Below, one piece after another: positions 25,206 through 36,794 of a stretch of DNA of 64,000 nucleotides. Position 1 is the first letter of the stretch, and the number at the start of each line of letters is the position of its first letter. A program made the translations under genes and the position numbers. The DNA is from Eunapius fragilis (Eukaryota; Porifera; Demospongiae; Spongillida; Spongillidae). The DNA lies in the NCBI GenBank assembly GCA_963681505.1, contig OY811979.1:8788736-8852735 (forward strand), read 5' to 3'. The notes beneath the pieces are model-generated. The model ran no database searches and had not been told where the DNA came from. It worked only from the letters and a program-made list of their open reading frames with translations.

Positions 25206-26134
25206 TTTCCTTAGTGCTCCTGGATGATGTATACTTTTGCCTGCAATAAGTTCTTCAATGGGAACATTATTGAAGAAATGTTGCATCATAGGAGAGGGAT
25301 ACATTCTTTTCACCACATCTAAATATGAGAGACACATTATTTCATATTCCAATACAGCTATTATTTGTTTCGTACATTGCCAGACGATGGGGCATCACAC
25401 AGGTAACACTGTACAGCAAAATGATGGCAGATATCACGACTAGTTGCTGTATATATTCTGCGCTCTCACTGTTGTATTGAATGATTCACATGTAAAAAAT
25501 AAACAAGAATGTCTCAGCCACTTACCTGTAAAGATTTACACTTATTTCCAACATAGGATTAGCTGTAGCTCTTAAGCCATACAGTGTCTGCATTTCCTTA
25601 GCACTCTGCACCGTTGGTTGAGAACGAATAGCTGCAATCTGATTGAGACATTTTTCAAGTGTTCTTTCTTCATCTATCTTGGACACCTTTGTCAACCTAG
25701 GAATATGCATAAGTACTATAATCCAAAGGTTTTTCAACGTACCTCACAGATACAGCAAAACTTATTGGCTGCACTACCCAGATGGCTCACCAGTTGAGAG
25801 GCATGTGGATTGTCACAAATAATGACCATCAAAGGCGCCACAACCAAAACTTTCTCCTGTCTGTACATGTCCACCCAAAAAGGTATCAAAAGCTGTTAGC
25901 CAGGTATATGCTTAATTGAATATGCGATCCAAAATGAGCATACCATTTGCTAGCTCTTCATCATGTGCATCACATTGATCATTAGTACTGGAAGTATTAT
26001 CATTAACCTCAGGTTCACCTTCGTGCTCTGAATGTGAGAACATGCTATGTATGACAAATGAATATAAAGTATACCTGCATTTCTGGTGGTGAGGAATTAA
26101 ATAGGCTCTCATCAAAATCAAGCCATATCTGCCG
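25206..26134 (-). pseudogene. Tnp2-like transposase fragments
   Basis: Minus-strand exon-like pieces: about 26096-26134 ('RQIWLDFDESLFNSSPPEMQ'), 25743-25892 ('LLIPFWVDMYRQEKVLVVAP', 'ICDNPHASQLVSHLGSAA', 'FCCICE'), 25526-25696 ('LYGLRATANPMLEISVNLY') and about 25206-25315 ('MYPSPMMQHFFNNVPIEEL'). The order 'DNP.AS.L..HLG..A..FC..C' followed by 'LYG.R...NP.L.....LY' is what I recall from Tnp2/KDZ-type transposases of fungi and invertebrates. The continuing 'TP.E..H...LG' block is not found and the exon phases do not all agree, so this is probably a dead fragment of a DNA transposon. It is not the same protein as the complete transposase at 51219. Confidence 0.45.
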
Positions 26135-27984
26135 ATAAAGATATACTTTTTGTATTAGGATACCTCTATATAGCGACGGAGGGACATTTTCAGGGGTTTG
26201 GTTTGGTACTTAGGGTTATGCCCTTCGTACTGCCGATATGGAATGGAAGGGTTAACAGCTACGTACGTAAGGGTAAAATTTTCACCCTGTCCGCCTCAAA
26301 AAAAAAGGTCTTGGGGTATTAACTCCCTACATTACATACCTCGCGAGGCGCATCCTTCAGTATTGCGAGACTGCTAGCAAAAGAAGTGTGAGACGCTCTC
26401 GACATAATAATGTCGATCGAGATTGAACTGGCGTGTAAAGGTCTCCTCACACACGTGGCAACAGTACAGAACTAACAGAGATAATGTACATATAATGCAG
26501 TTATTTAATCGATAAACTTACGTTTTCGATCACCAATATACGCCACGGTTTACGATGTAGCCATGTTTTTATTATTCGAGGCGTGCTTACCGTAAATTCG
26601 TTTTTTTTTTTTTAATGCCACTCACAACTGGATGGGTACGAAGGTCAATTCATAGGCGGTCCCAAGGGGGTCCTAGGGGCCCCCTCCCCTGGTTTTACTG
26701 CATGTATCTATGTGTTTCTAAAGTAAAATAGTTACTAACACCAGGGGCGGACACAGGATTTTACAAAAGGGAGGGTTTGGACCCGCGATACGAAAAGCGG
26801 GGGTGGGTGTGGGGGTGGGGGTGGGGCTGTACGCTTCAGTAAAAGCGGGAGGGGTGTGTGTGCGAAAGGCGGGGGGTAGGGGGGGAGGGGGGTTGCTTAG
26901 CGAAAGAAGGGGAGGTTACATGAAAGGGGGGTTGCAACCCCACCCCCCACCCCCCCCGCGAACATATCAATAATGCCCCTACCTTTTTAATTGGCGCCCG
27001 TCGTGGGGGTAGGCCCCTCCCTTCGGTAAGCGCTGGGGCCACCTATGGTCAATACCTATTTATTGCTGCGGCAACTGCTGTCAATGTGCATTTTCCTCTT
27101 GTATTCCTGCTGTATTACTTCCAATGATAGCGCTTCGTGTATACCTTCCGCATGTCATCATTGCTCTATAATCCGAATGATAATTAACAAGGCTCGAGTG
27201 CAACGTTTACCGTATGCGTGGCCGTCTATTACAGAGACTGGCTGTAAGGATACATCAAGAAGCAACGTTGTCTTACTTGTAATACTACGGGTCTGCGATC
27301 AGTGAAGCAGTGTCTGGGCACGAGATAAGCACGTGATCATTACCTTTGAATCAATCCTGTAACAACGAGCTGGTTCAAACTGTTAAAACATCTGGTTCAG
27401 ATTGAGTCAAAAAGTCATTATATCAGGTTGTAATCAGTTTGAATCAACCTGGTACAACAGCCCACAATCAGACTGTGATTATCAACAGCTTTGGTTCAGA
27501 CTGTGACCCACCTCTGGTTCAAACTGTTAAGCACCACCAGTTTTGAATCAGATTGGTAACTTCTGGCTGTGTACCAACGCCGGAAAGAAATCGCGACTGA
27601 AAAACCCCATCCGCAGCTTCAACAGAATGGGTGACCCAGACCCGGGCGTCGACCAGTCTCCTTTTTCAACCGAGCAAATGGCCTGGCTGTCCCGACATAT
27701 TTTACCTACGAGCGCCGCAGGGACATCATCGCAGCTCCCCTCGGGCAGTGAGTTCCTTGTTACAACCGGGTGTCCCGTATTTTAGCTTAGGGAGACCCCT
27801 CCGTAACTGCAAGTCGGCGCCGCCACGACCGCTTCGTCCGCAACCGGCTCGGGGATGGGCAGGCATGTAGCACGTGTTGAATTTGTGCATATATAACTTG
27901 TGTATCTAACTTGTACAGGGGACCGCGATCCGCCTCCGCAAGCTGGCAGCGCCATGGCTGCTCCGCCAGCAATACGATGTCATA
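26135..27984. other. Nested repeats, no gene recognised
   Basis: An outer inverted pair ('cataggcggtcccaa' at about 26651; 'ctggggccacctatgg' at about 27029) encloses a C/G-rich element ('ggggcggacacaggatttta', about 26744-26960). The latter is related to copies at 36285, 37795 and 39985. At 27340-27545 the motif 'ggttcaaactgtta' or 'ggttcagactgt' recurs about five times. A stretch at 27560-27940 has exon-like GC-rich pieces with no family found. Confidence 0.5.
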
Positions 27985-28180
27985 GCGGATTTTGTCCCCC
28001 CCAAAAAGTGTCCCCCCGGACACAATCCGCTAGCGGATTCTGTCCGGGTGGATACAATCCGCTAGCGGACTCTGTCCGGGGGGACACAATCCGCCAGCGG
28101 ATTCTGTCCGGGGAGACATGTTCTGCTAGCGGATTCTGTCCCTCCTCCGCAGAATGTGTCCCCCCCCCCCCCCCCCCCCC
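27985..28180. repeat. Cluster of about four hairpin units
   Basis: Repeats of about 33 bp, each self-complementary around 'ccgctagcgg' ('ggacacaatccgc' against 'gcggattctgtcc'), end in a long poly-C run. A related cluster lies at 32519-32650. Confidence 0.85.
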
Positions 28181-28189
28181 TCCCCACCC

Positions 28190-28275
28190 TCCCTCCAACC
28201 ATTGCATTTGATTAGCGAGCGTGTATAGGCATGCAGCTTCGTATGGTAAAATGGTCGTCAAACGCTCGGATACAT
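28190..28275. repeat. 85-bp repeat after poly-C, copy 1 of 3
   Basis: It contains 'ggcatgcagcttcgtatggt' and 'acgctcggatacatattaat'. Nearly the same 85 bp follow the poly-C runs at about 30641-30725 and 63160-63246 inside the integrase fossils. Confidence 0.85.
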
Positions 28276-28283
28276 ATTAATTA

Positions 28284-28650
28284 TCGGAACCTACGCGAGT
28301 AGGTTCCATATAGGAATCCAACAGTATCATGAATGTCATTAAAAAAAACGTCACTCACGTCTAGCAGGACATTTAAGAATCGGGTCACTTCGCTCTTAGT
28401 GGCATTCGAGCGATATAAAAAAGGACAACAGTTCTGCGTTGTATTTGTGTCACAAGACGGTGTACTTTTAGAGAACAAAAATACTCGTCCCCATCGTCCG
28501 TACCCAGTCCCACCTAAAATTTCTCCTCCGTCGGCTTCTTCTTCTTCTTCTTCCTTCCGGAGAGTATAACTCACGACAGGAACGTTTGTAAAGCACGCCA
28601 AGTGTACCAATCGCTTCAGGATGCGTCCGCAGGTTATCTTCGGGTGTCTG
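28284..28650. repeat. Dispersed repeat family X, copy A
   Basis: It shares with 46456-46805 an end hairpin (GAACCTAC / GTAGGTTC), 'ccatatagga', 'gaatgtcattaa.aaaac', a Glu-type trinucleotide run, 'ggtataactc' and 'gtaccaatcgcttc'. The minus strand is open from 28610 to 28281 (109 codons), but the other copy does not keep that frame. A transposon or ancient duplicated non-coding segment is more likely than a gene. Confidence 0.7.
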
Positions 28651-29304
28651 TTAGACGCCTAACTGTTCGGGCAATTAACTAAAGCGAATAGTACCTCATT
28701 TGGTATTCGGTTAAAAATACCCAATTACATCAGCTAGCTATTTTTAAATGCAATAATAGCCACGTGTCGTGGGCGTGATTCAAATTCTTAATACTCCCGT
28801 GGAAGAGGTATACGCACTGAATCCAAGAGCCTTTTCGGGTCCCTACGGCTCCATGTATAAATGTCCAACCATAATGCCAAATGGTTGAGAAACGGAATGG
28901 AGCAGCGATAACGTTATAGGAAGGCTCCTGACGAATATTCAAGGTATCATTTTCTGCATGACGCCTGTGCGTTACTCTCAACTCTTATCATTCGTTACGC
29001 AGCTTGAAATGAAAGCCAAAACAACCATACACGTATACGTAAGTACCCGACACTATCGCATATTATAATTGTTTTGACCGAATTGATTTCTATACTATAG
29101 CTTCTTATATAGCATAACTTTCGAATTCTGTCGGTGGAACTACATACGCGATTAGATACTACGGTATACAGTCTACAGCAGATAATGTGAAGCAAGAGGC
29201 TCCAATTAGAATGTGTCTCCCCCACACCACCGCCCTTACAGAAAAAAAACCCGGCAACAACTAGCCACTCGTACACCTACAGATATGCCAAACGAGTGCA
29301 ATAC
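28651..29304. other. No gene recognised
   Basis: Mixed-composition spacer. No motif or repeat was identified beyond short palindromic 'cgtatacg' words. Confidence 0.4.
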
Positions 29305-29870
29305 ATAACACGACAAGGTGTCAAGCGCGCTACTGAAAGGACCATCAAAGCGACCACCCCGAAGGTGCGTTACACCATGAATGTTGGATCTGGACATAAA
29401 TTATAGCATGTATAGTGTATCGCTAAAATATTTTATGCAACAGTTACAGCGGAAGATATTGCATCTCTCTCCGTGCTGTTGTTTGAAATATGTGCACGCT
29501 GTTCGCTGACAACAATTTCGTAATAATGTTAATGTGTATTGTGGTGCATAATTTATATCTAATAGTATCAAAGTTGCTGATGACAACGTATTGTGGTTTA
29601 TCTGATAATAGCGTGAGATCAGTGGGTACATGTAATCTTTGTCTGATGTATTATATGGCTTCACTTGCCTATGGAGTATTTGTTTTAACTAATGGTTGTT
29701 TAAATCACCTGTTTCAGGTCCAGGTCCAGGAGTGGTTCCATGTCCAGCTGCAGGATTAGCTCCACCTGCTCTACCTGCTATATATCCTGGATATACAGAA
29801 ATATATCCTGGTCCAGAATATACAGCAGTATATCCTATACAAGATGACATGCTCCTGGGTTATAAATGAA
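29305..29870 (+). CDS. Two-exon mini-gene, copy 2 (Pro/Tyr/Gly-rich protein)
   Basis: The first exon, ending at about 29366 with donor 'gtgcgt', is homologous to 'MSSAVPKGTTKRPPKG' in copy 1. It differs by small changes, including a one-base length difference just before the donor. The second exon opens after 'gtttcag' (about 29718). In the frame set by copy 1 it reads 'GPGPGVVPCPAAG', 'ALPAIYPGYTEIYPGPEY' and 'MLLGYK', then stops at about 29870. An AATAAA lies at about 29959. The YPG/IYP repeats suggest a low-complexity structural or secreted peptide, but no family is recognised. The frame disagreement in exon 1 means this copy may not be translated as one chain. A fold-back element follows at 30044, as in copy 1. 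Confidence 0.4.
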
Positions 29871-30043
29871 ATACTTGTACTTATTGTTTAAATAGTAATA
29901 CTGTGTGTTTTAATGGTACACCCACACCTCAAAAAATTGCATGGCCACGAGATTCTAAAATAAAACTGTCATTTGACATTCTTGCTACATGGTTACTTTT
30001 CAAGAACTAAATACAATACTAAATCTACCAAAAAATGTAGGAA

Positions 30044-30328
30044 ACAAGTGATAAAAACATTCTCTATGCGAGAAGGTTGGTGGTATATAGGAATCAAAGG
30101 CGGTGGTGGTGTAAAACGCAAGGGAACAAGGATTGTGATTGAAAAGGAAAAATGAAATAGACCTATATTAGCACACACAGTTAAACATGACGACATGCTG
30201 CTAATATAGGTCTATTTCTTTTTTCATTTTCAATCACAATCCTTGTTCCCTTGCGTTTTACACCACCACCGCCTTTGATTCCTATATACCACCAACCTTC
30301 TCGCATAGAGAATGTTTTTATCACTTGT
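30044..30328. mobile_element. Fold-back MITE, well preserved
   Basis: A palindrome of about 285 bp with arms beginning 'acaagtgataaaaacattct'. It is the same family as 10129-10422 and sits in the same position relative to the mini-gene. No coding capacity. Confidence 0.9.
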
Positions 30329-30339
30329 ATACAAGAAAA

Positions 30340-30599
30340 GCTGGAAATGGTTCAATCAAACAATAAATCAATATCTCAGTCACACACACACAGGAAGAGT
30401 AGATAGGCCAGGGGTAACAGATCCATATTGAGGCCAGGGGTAACAGATCCATATTGAGGAGAGCCATATAGTGAGGCCATGCAGGGGTGACAGAGCCATA
30501 GTGAGGCCTGCATGGGGTAACAGAGCCATAGTGAGGCCAGAGGTAACATGCAGAGCCATAGTGAGGCTAGGGGTAACAGAGCCATAGTGAGGCCAGGGG

Positions 30600-30633
<34 letters not shown>

Positions 30634-32260
30634 CCCCAACATTGCGTTTGATTAGCAAACTGAGCGTGTAGGCATGCAGCTTCGTATGGTGAAATGGTCG
30701 CCAAACGCTCAGATACATATTAATTTTACAAAGAAAAGCTGGAAATGGTTCAATCCAACAATAAATCAGTATCTCAGTCACATACACAGGAGAGCAACAC
30801 CATTTGTCCTCATGCAGTGTTGGAAGTGTGAGAATGCCAACACATTTGATAAGGAACCATTTGTGACAGGTGTCACATTGCACCAAGTCTCTGTAAGCGG
30901 TGTCAGGTATCAGTATCAGACACGCACAATGAACATAAATATCCTTAGGGATCGTTGTAGTGTTTGATTATACCAACCATTAGTTTGAGGATGGTATATG
31001 CTGTAGATTATCCTGTGTTCAGTTCCCGTTAATTGGAACAGTATACTGCATTGACTCTGTTCACAAATTCACGTTCTTGATCTGATATGGTAACGTTGGT
31101 GCAACCATGCCTGTAAGAAAGTTACATGTTATGAAATGCTTATATGCTTATAGCCTTATATGTAAACTGAATTAATAAATCATTAACATTTGTCTGCATA
31201 TAATCTTATACAGAAACTCAGCAACTGTTCTTGCAGTCTTGTCGGCTATAGGCTCAGCCTCAGGCCACTTAAAAAAGTAATCAACTAAGGTGATGATTTA
31301 ACAATTGCCTCGTTCAGTTTTTGGGAGAGGACCAATCAGGCCTATTCCAACCTAAATTGATGCATGCATGCATTAACTTAAGGTAGTCTTGATTGCAACT
31401 AACTTGATGCCAAACACTAGGTTGTATAGGTATAGGACGCAGAGGGGCTACGGTTATCATAAACTTGGCACCATTGGTGCTTGAATTGGGCAAGCATCGC
31501 ACGTCTAACGAACTCATGCACCCATACATCTTTCATCTGCGTCTTCCAGAAGAATCTCGATGAAACCTTAATTTTCTCTTGTTTTATCCCTTCCCAGGTG
31601 TCCACGTATATAAAAAAAGCGCTATTATGATTATTGGATCAACCCTATAGCGTGCATGAGTCAGTGTTAATCCTCGGACACTTTTCGGGCGCTTGGTTAT
31701 TGACGTTGGTGATCTACCAACCGTTTACACGCGTGCATTGTATAAATTTAAAACAGCTTGCATGCGTAAAGACCAAGACTAAATGCAAAAGCTGTCAATA
31801 GTTGGTTTCGATCATGAAGTATACTACTAATTCGATAACCAAGCCCCGATGCGTACGTATATACGTGCATGGCAGTCATACTCACTTTCTTTGGACGAAT
31901 GGCATGAAGGATTCGTTCTATTTCTTCTACGCCTCTAGGAACTTGAAGATATTCAATTTTCCCTCTTTCTTTATCCTTTTTGCGGTACAGTATACGCCAC
32001 TATCGACTAGTCTCGGCCCCAGACCAACATGACGCAATGTTTATCGCATAATGTATAAACACGCTCATATAGCGGTACGTGAAGTGTAGGGTCTGGGGAC
32101 GAGACTAACTATCGACCGCATAGTCCATGCACACACTTGAGCTTGCTTTAGGTCCTTGTGATGCCATGCAGAGGGTAACTAAGTACCATACTCCAGAAAG
32201 CTGAAAATGGCATCGTACTCTTCTTCATCCATAATGCTGCAGCTGACTATTACTGAAAGC
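30340..32260 (-). mobile_element. Ty3-type integrase element fossil, copy 1
   Basis: Minus-strand fossil of an element with a Ty3/gypsy-class integrase; Ginger/KRBA2-type elements use the same enzyme. Visible parts are a possible first coding piece near 32180-32236 ('MDEEEYDAIFSFLEYG'), an H2C2-type zinc region near 31420-31600, the integrase core near 30990-31340 ('KWPEAEPIADKTARTV') and a PHD-like finger near 30830-30890 ('CDTCHKWF'). It is broken, with several breaks, and contains an inserted minisatellite and poly-C tract. A second copy lies at 62960-64000; the two are very similar, so their separation is not ancient. Confidence 0.7.
30395..30602. repeat. 26-bp tandem repeat, about 8 copies
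   Basis: The unit is 'ggccaggggtaacagagcca' plus 'tagtga', and the array ends in poly-C. The same array and poly-C recur at 62995-63150. Confidence 0.9.
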
Positions 32261-32518
32261 AAATAGCTACTAGCAGCTGCAAAGCGCACCACGTGCATGC
32301 AACTTACTGTAGAAGGGCGGAGGGGACAATATTCAGAGCCGCAGCCAGGACGTCTGGCGGGAAGGTAGATTGATAGCACTGCGGGACTGAAGTGGGAGGG
32401 GGAGGGTGTGTGTGCTAAGCTTACCTTTCTGGCTCGATGCAAAAAGCGGGCGGGGCTAATAGGACCTGACAATCTGACACCAATTAAAAAAACCGGGACG
32501 GCCAAGCGCATCGGTTGG

Positions 32519-32650
32519 AGGGGGGGGGGGGGGGACAATATCTGCGGAAGGGGGACAATATCTGCTAGCGGATTATGTCCGTGGGGGACAATTTCCGCTA
32601 GCGGATTGTGTCCGGGGGGACAAAATCTGCGGGGGGACAGAATCTGCTCC
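32519..32650. repeat. Hairpin-unit cluster after poly-G
   Basis: Units such as 'gggacaatttccgctagcgg' plus 'attgtgtcc' are self-complementary and related to those at 27985-28180. The cluster is bounded by poly-G on the left. Confidence 0.8.
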
Positions 32651-32689
32651 GACAACGGCATGCCCGGGGTTTAGTTGTAACCTATTCGG

Positions 32690-35640
32690 TACAGGCAGCC
32701 GCGCCCGGCACCACAAGATGACATGCCAAGGCCGCCCCGCCCGCAGCGCATTTTCTGACCTAACTTGTACCTCATTTCATACAGGGGCCGCGCTCCGTCA
32801 TCGCAAACTGGCAGACCCACGGTCGCTCTACCTTTAACGCATTGCTAATCATACATCATGTTATGTAGGGAGCCGCGCTCCGTCATCAACAAGGCTGGCA
32901 GCGACCGGCAGGTGACTCAAAGGCCGCCGCGCCCGCACAACATAGGTCCAATAAGAATGCTTGTGGATGGCAATTCTACTTGTAGCGAGTTGGTTGTGTT
33001 AACGTGTTTACAGGTCGTGGAGTGCATGTACTCTCCCCTATAATTTACCGCGCATGCGCAGACAGTGGCGTATAGTGTGTACAAATATCGGTTAATTACA
33101 CCCCGCACAGACCCGCTCCCAACGTTTGATGATGCACACGATGCCACAGCACCGCAGCCCCTCGCTGCTACACTGCCCAATATGGTGGACGCCGACCACG
33201 CAACAGCCGCGCGTCCGCACGCACCCGGCGGCCCCACAAACCGCCTGTCGGCCAGGCTCATAGCTCGTATAGAGTCTCTGGAGTTTATAGAGATGTATGA
33301 ACTGCTGCAGGAGACCTGGCTGCCCTACACTACGCCGTTCGACCCCAGTCACAGACATCTCAGTTTGGGTCGAGTGCTACTGCCTTATGGCAGCTGTCCT
33401 GGGTGCCAGATACCCAGCGAGTGCCTCAAACTTCTGGGCATATCTGCGGCGCATTGTGCGGTGTGCACGCACATTTGACTGCCAGAATTGGGTGACGTAC
33501 GATAGTCTGTATCGCAGGCAGGCGGCAGCCACCCGCAGTCTCAGCTGGGCTACAGAAGACCAGTCGCTGTACAATGAGTCGTTTTCCGGTAGGGCAAAGC
33601 CCGTAGCCAGGTGCAAGGTCTGCCTCAGCGAGTACCATAGCTCGGACGCCTGCCCAGACGCCCCCCGTTTCCTCGTGGGTCAGCCCGACGCTCCTGCCTC
33701 TCAGCCCAGTAGCCAGGAAATATGCCGCCGGTTCAACGAGGCGCGGTGCTTCGCCTCTTCGTGCGAGTACCGGCACGCCTGCTCCATCTGCTCCGGCAAC
33801 CACCCCGCTACAACCTGCGGGTCCCTACTGAGCCCGGGCCGGGCCCACCCGTCCTTACCCTCGCAATTGAACCGCGATATATCTAGACATTGCTGCAATG
33901 CACGGTCCATTAATCACGAATGCATGTGTAGTCCTGGTGCGTGTTATTATCAGCACCATGTCACAAATATATCATCTGCCCTAACTATGGTTACCAAGCA
34001 ACCTTTATATGTTGCCCGCGCAATACACAATAATATCTTACGTAACCTATGCTACACATGTACTGATGATCTTTCCCATTACACTGGCAATACCTATACA
34101 CTCGCACGTATCTATATATACCGCGCCGACCCGTTGGTAACAATGTACGCATGACTCAGTTTGGCATCAACAATACACGCACTTAGGTATAGTGTCATCG
34201 CTCCACTCGCAAGTTAAGGGTGTGACCTACGTATACGATGATCAAATAGGGCCTCTCATGCACCGACTGTAATTCAGCACAAGGCAGGTTTTGACTCGCG
34301 CACGCACTCATAATTAGCACGCATGAATGCTCTCATTCTCCCATTTAGACTCCTATCAGTACACTGAGCACCTGCTCGGCCTGCAAAGCCACCTACCACA
34401 CCAAGGCGAAACCGGCCGGCACAATACTTATTTTCAGGGTGGTTCCACCCCGCCGGATGATTAACCTCCTCTCCGGAGCGTCACGGGGCCACCACCGCAT
34501 CCGCCGCGGCAGGGAGTTCCGCGCAGACCTCGCCTGGTGGCGCATGTTCGTTGCACAATGGAATGGTATTGGCCTAGCGCCCTCCGCGCGTGTCTGCTCC
34601 ATGCCCCCGCTCTACACAGACGCATCAGGGTCGTGGGGATGCGGGGCCTCCTGGAACCAGCACTGGTTCCAGCTGAAATGGGATGTGAGGTCGCAATCTC
34701 TACCCATTCCTGTGAAAGAGATGTTACCTATCATCATCTCCGCCGCCATTTGGGGCCCACAGTGGCGCGCCGCTAAGCGGATCACATGCTGCTGCGACAA
34801 CGCGGCAGTCGTAGCCGCTCTGTCTTCACGCTCGTGCAAGGTTGACCACATCATGCACTTGATGCGCTGCCTGTTTTATGTAGAGGCATTTCATGAGTTA
34901 AGGTCCATCTCAGCTTTGCTAAATGCGACCAGTTCGGGAGAGGCGCCGATATATACATTGGCCCGTCAGGCAACGTCATCTGTCCTGTGGCGGCGACCGT
35001 CGCATTCACAGCAGTAAGGGCTACCTCAGCCGGTCCATTCTTCCGCTCGAAGAGCGGCAGACCACTCCAAAAGTCCCACTTCATAGCAGAGGTCAGGCGG
35101 GCCCTAGCCGCACTGTCACTAAGTTCTGGGGACTACGCGCGGGTCACAGTTTTAGGATTGGCGCGGCGACAGCCGCTGCAGCTGCTGGAATCCAGGACTC
35201 TACAATCCAAACGCTCGGGCGTTGGAGTAGCGCAGCCTTCCTAACATACGTCAGAACACCGCGTCAGGACCTCGCTACCGTGTCTGTCGCCATAGCCCAC
35301 ATCGCCTGATCAGCCATCTATACAATGGATAGACATATAGGCTAATCCATGTTGTATACCCGTGCATCCTAATTTCATATTTACTGCACCTATAATCTTA
35401 TACGTTTGGGGTTGTGTACGGGGGTCGCCTTCGCCGACCTTTGGGGTATCGGACCTCGAGAACCCGGAGCAGGGTACTCGCAGGTCCGCCCATACACACC
35501 CTGCTGTGGGGCGGGGCTGAACGCCCTGCAGTGGGGGCGTGTCACGCTAACCCCGGCATCCCCCAAACATAGATAATACCTGCTCGGTTCAAAGGGGGCG
35601 CGCCGCCCCACCCCCAAATAGTGCGGTACTGCTAAATATA
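32690..35640 (+). mobile_element. DIRS-like (tyrosine-recombinase) retroelement fossil
   Basis: Plus-strand fossil of a DIRS/Ngaro-type element. Visible parts, in order, are GC-rich repeated modules (32690-32930), a gag-like region with Cys/His fingers ('EICRRFNEARCFASSC', 'CSICSGNHPATTC', about 33065-33880), an RNase H-like region ('LYTDASGSWGCGAS', about 34440-34900) and the end of a tyrosine recombinase ('GHSFRIGAATAAAAAG', 'LGRWSSAAFLTYVRTP', about 35130-35300). An inverted pair near its right end (about 35403 and 35560) resembles the complementary ends of this class. It is broken, with several breaks and not all parts present, and looks old. Confidence 0.8.
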
Positions 35641-36790
35641 TATAATATCAAAAATGAAGGCCATGTCCAGCAATCCCGGACATGAATAATTGAATACCCG
35701 CGTCACACGTATAAAATGTATTGAACGGGAAGTGAATGGAGAAATGTCTACTAACACGCACGGTTCTTGTACGGAAGCAAAATCTTAAGTCTACCAGGCA
35801 GATTATGGTAGTAATAATAATAGACTATCTTTTGCACATTCTGATCCCCGTTGAAATGTGTTCAGTACAAATTAGAAACGCAGTTTTGTGTTTATTACAT
35901 ACTTTGTACGTGGAACATGCCATTGCTTTGCTTGTTCTATTTATTTCCGATTACTCAGACAGAAACTTCAAGTCTACCGGATGGAATATGAAGGCTGAAC
36001 TATTGAGATAACCTTCAGATCAAGTCGTATATTTTTGAGACCTACACACAAGATTAGAATGTCACTTTAGTGTACCCTACTTCAAAATCTGAGGCAGTAT
36101 ATGAATTATTCATGAATAATACGTCACGTTTTCAATGTACAATGTGTATTATGAGTAGCTGCCATAGAGCTAGAGCTGCCTGGCTTTGGAGTTATTTAAC
36201 GTTGTAACTGCAAGGCCGTACGCACACATTATCAAAAATAGCAGGACGTACCACACTGCGTGACAACGTGCCGTATCCTACGCAGAGGGGGGAGGTGGGG
36301 GGTTGATGGATCCTCTCCCCAAAGCGAGGACACCTTCACCATTGAGTAAGTATACCGTACAGGGGTGGATAAAGGGCCTGAAGCGTACAGCAACCCCCCC
36401 CCTCCCCCTCCCCCCCCCTCCGCTTTTCGTATCGCGGGTCTGACCGTAAACCCCTCTCCTGTGTCCGCCCTTGCCATATATGATGCATGTAAACCAAATT
36501 CGACCCTCTTCCTGAAGGCTGAGTACGCCCATGGGTATACAGAGCTATGCTATACCTGCATACGTATACATAGCTGTTAGCGGACACATATGCAGTTATT
36601 CGCGTACGCAGACCAGTATGCCATGCACGCAAACACGTCTCATGAAAATAACCCGCAAGCCAGTTTTTTTTTACAAATGATAGCTGGATAGCGTCCTAAC
36701 TCTGGATGGTCGTGGTGGTGGTGATATGGGCGCTTATGGGCGCTTGTAGTTACGCACCCTATACATTCTTGCATACTATGTAATACTATA
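35641..36790. other. No gene; one poly-C repeat copy
   Basis: Contains a C/G-rich element at about 36285-36480 ('cgcttttcgtatcgcgggtc', 'gtgtccgcccttgcc'), related to those at 26744, 37795 and 39985. Otherwise AT-rich. Confidence 0.5.
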
Positions 36791-36794
36791 CTTG

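Noticed and set aside
28281-28610. A 109-codon minus-strand frame with poly-Glu
   Set aside because: The homologous repeat at 46456-46805 does not keep the frame; similarity is at DNA level only.
36232-36632. Several overlapping Gly- or Pro-rich frames
   Set aside because: They arise from poly-C/G tracts of a repeat shared with 37795 and 39985.
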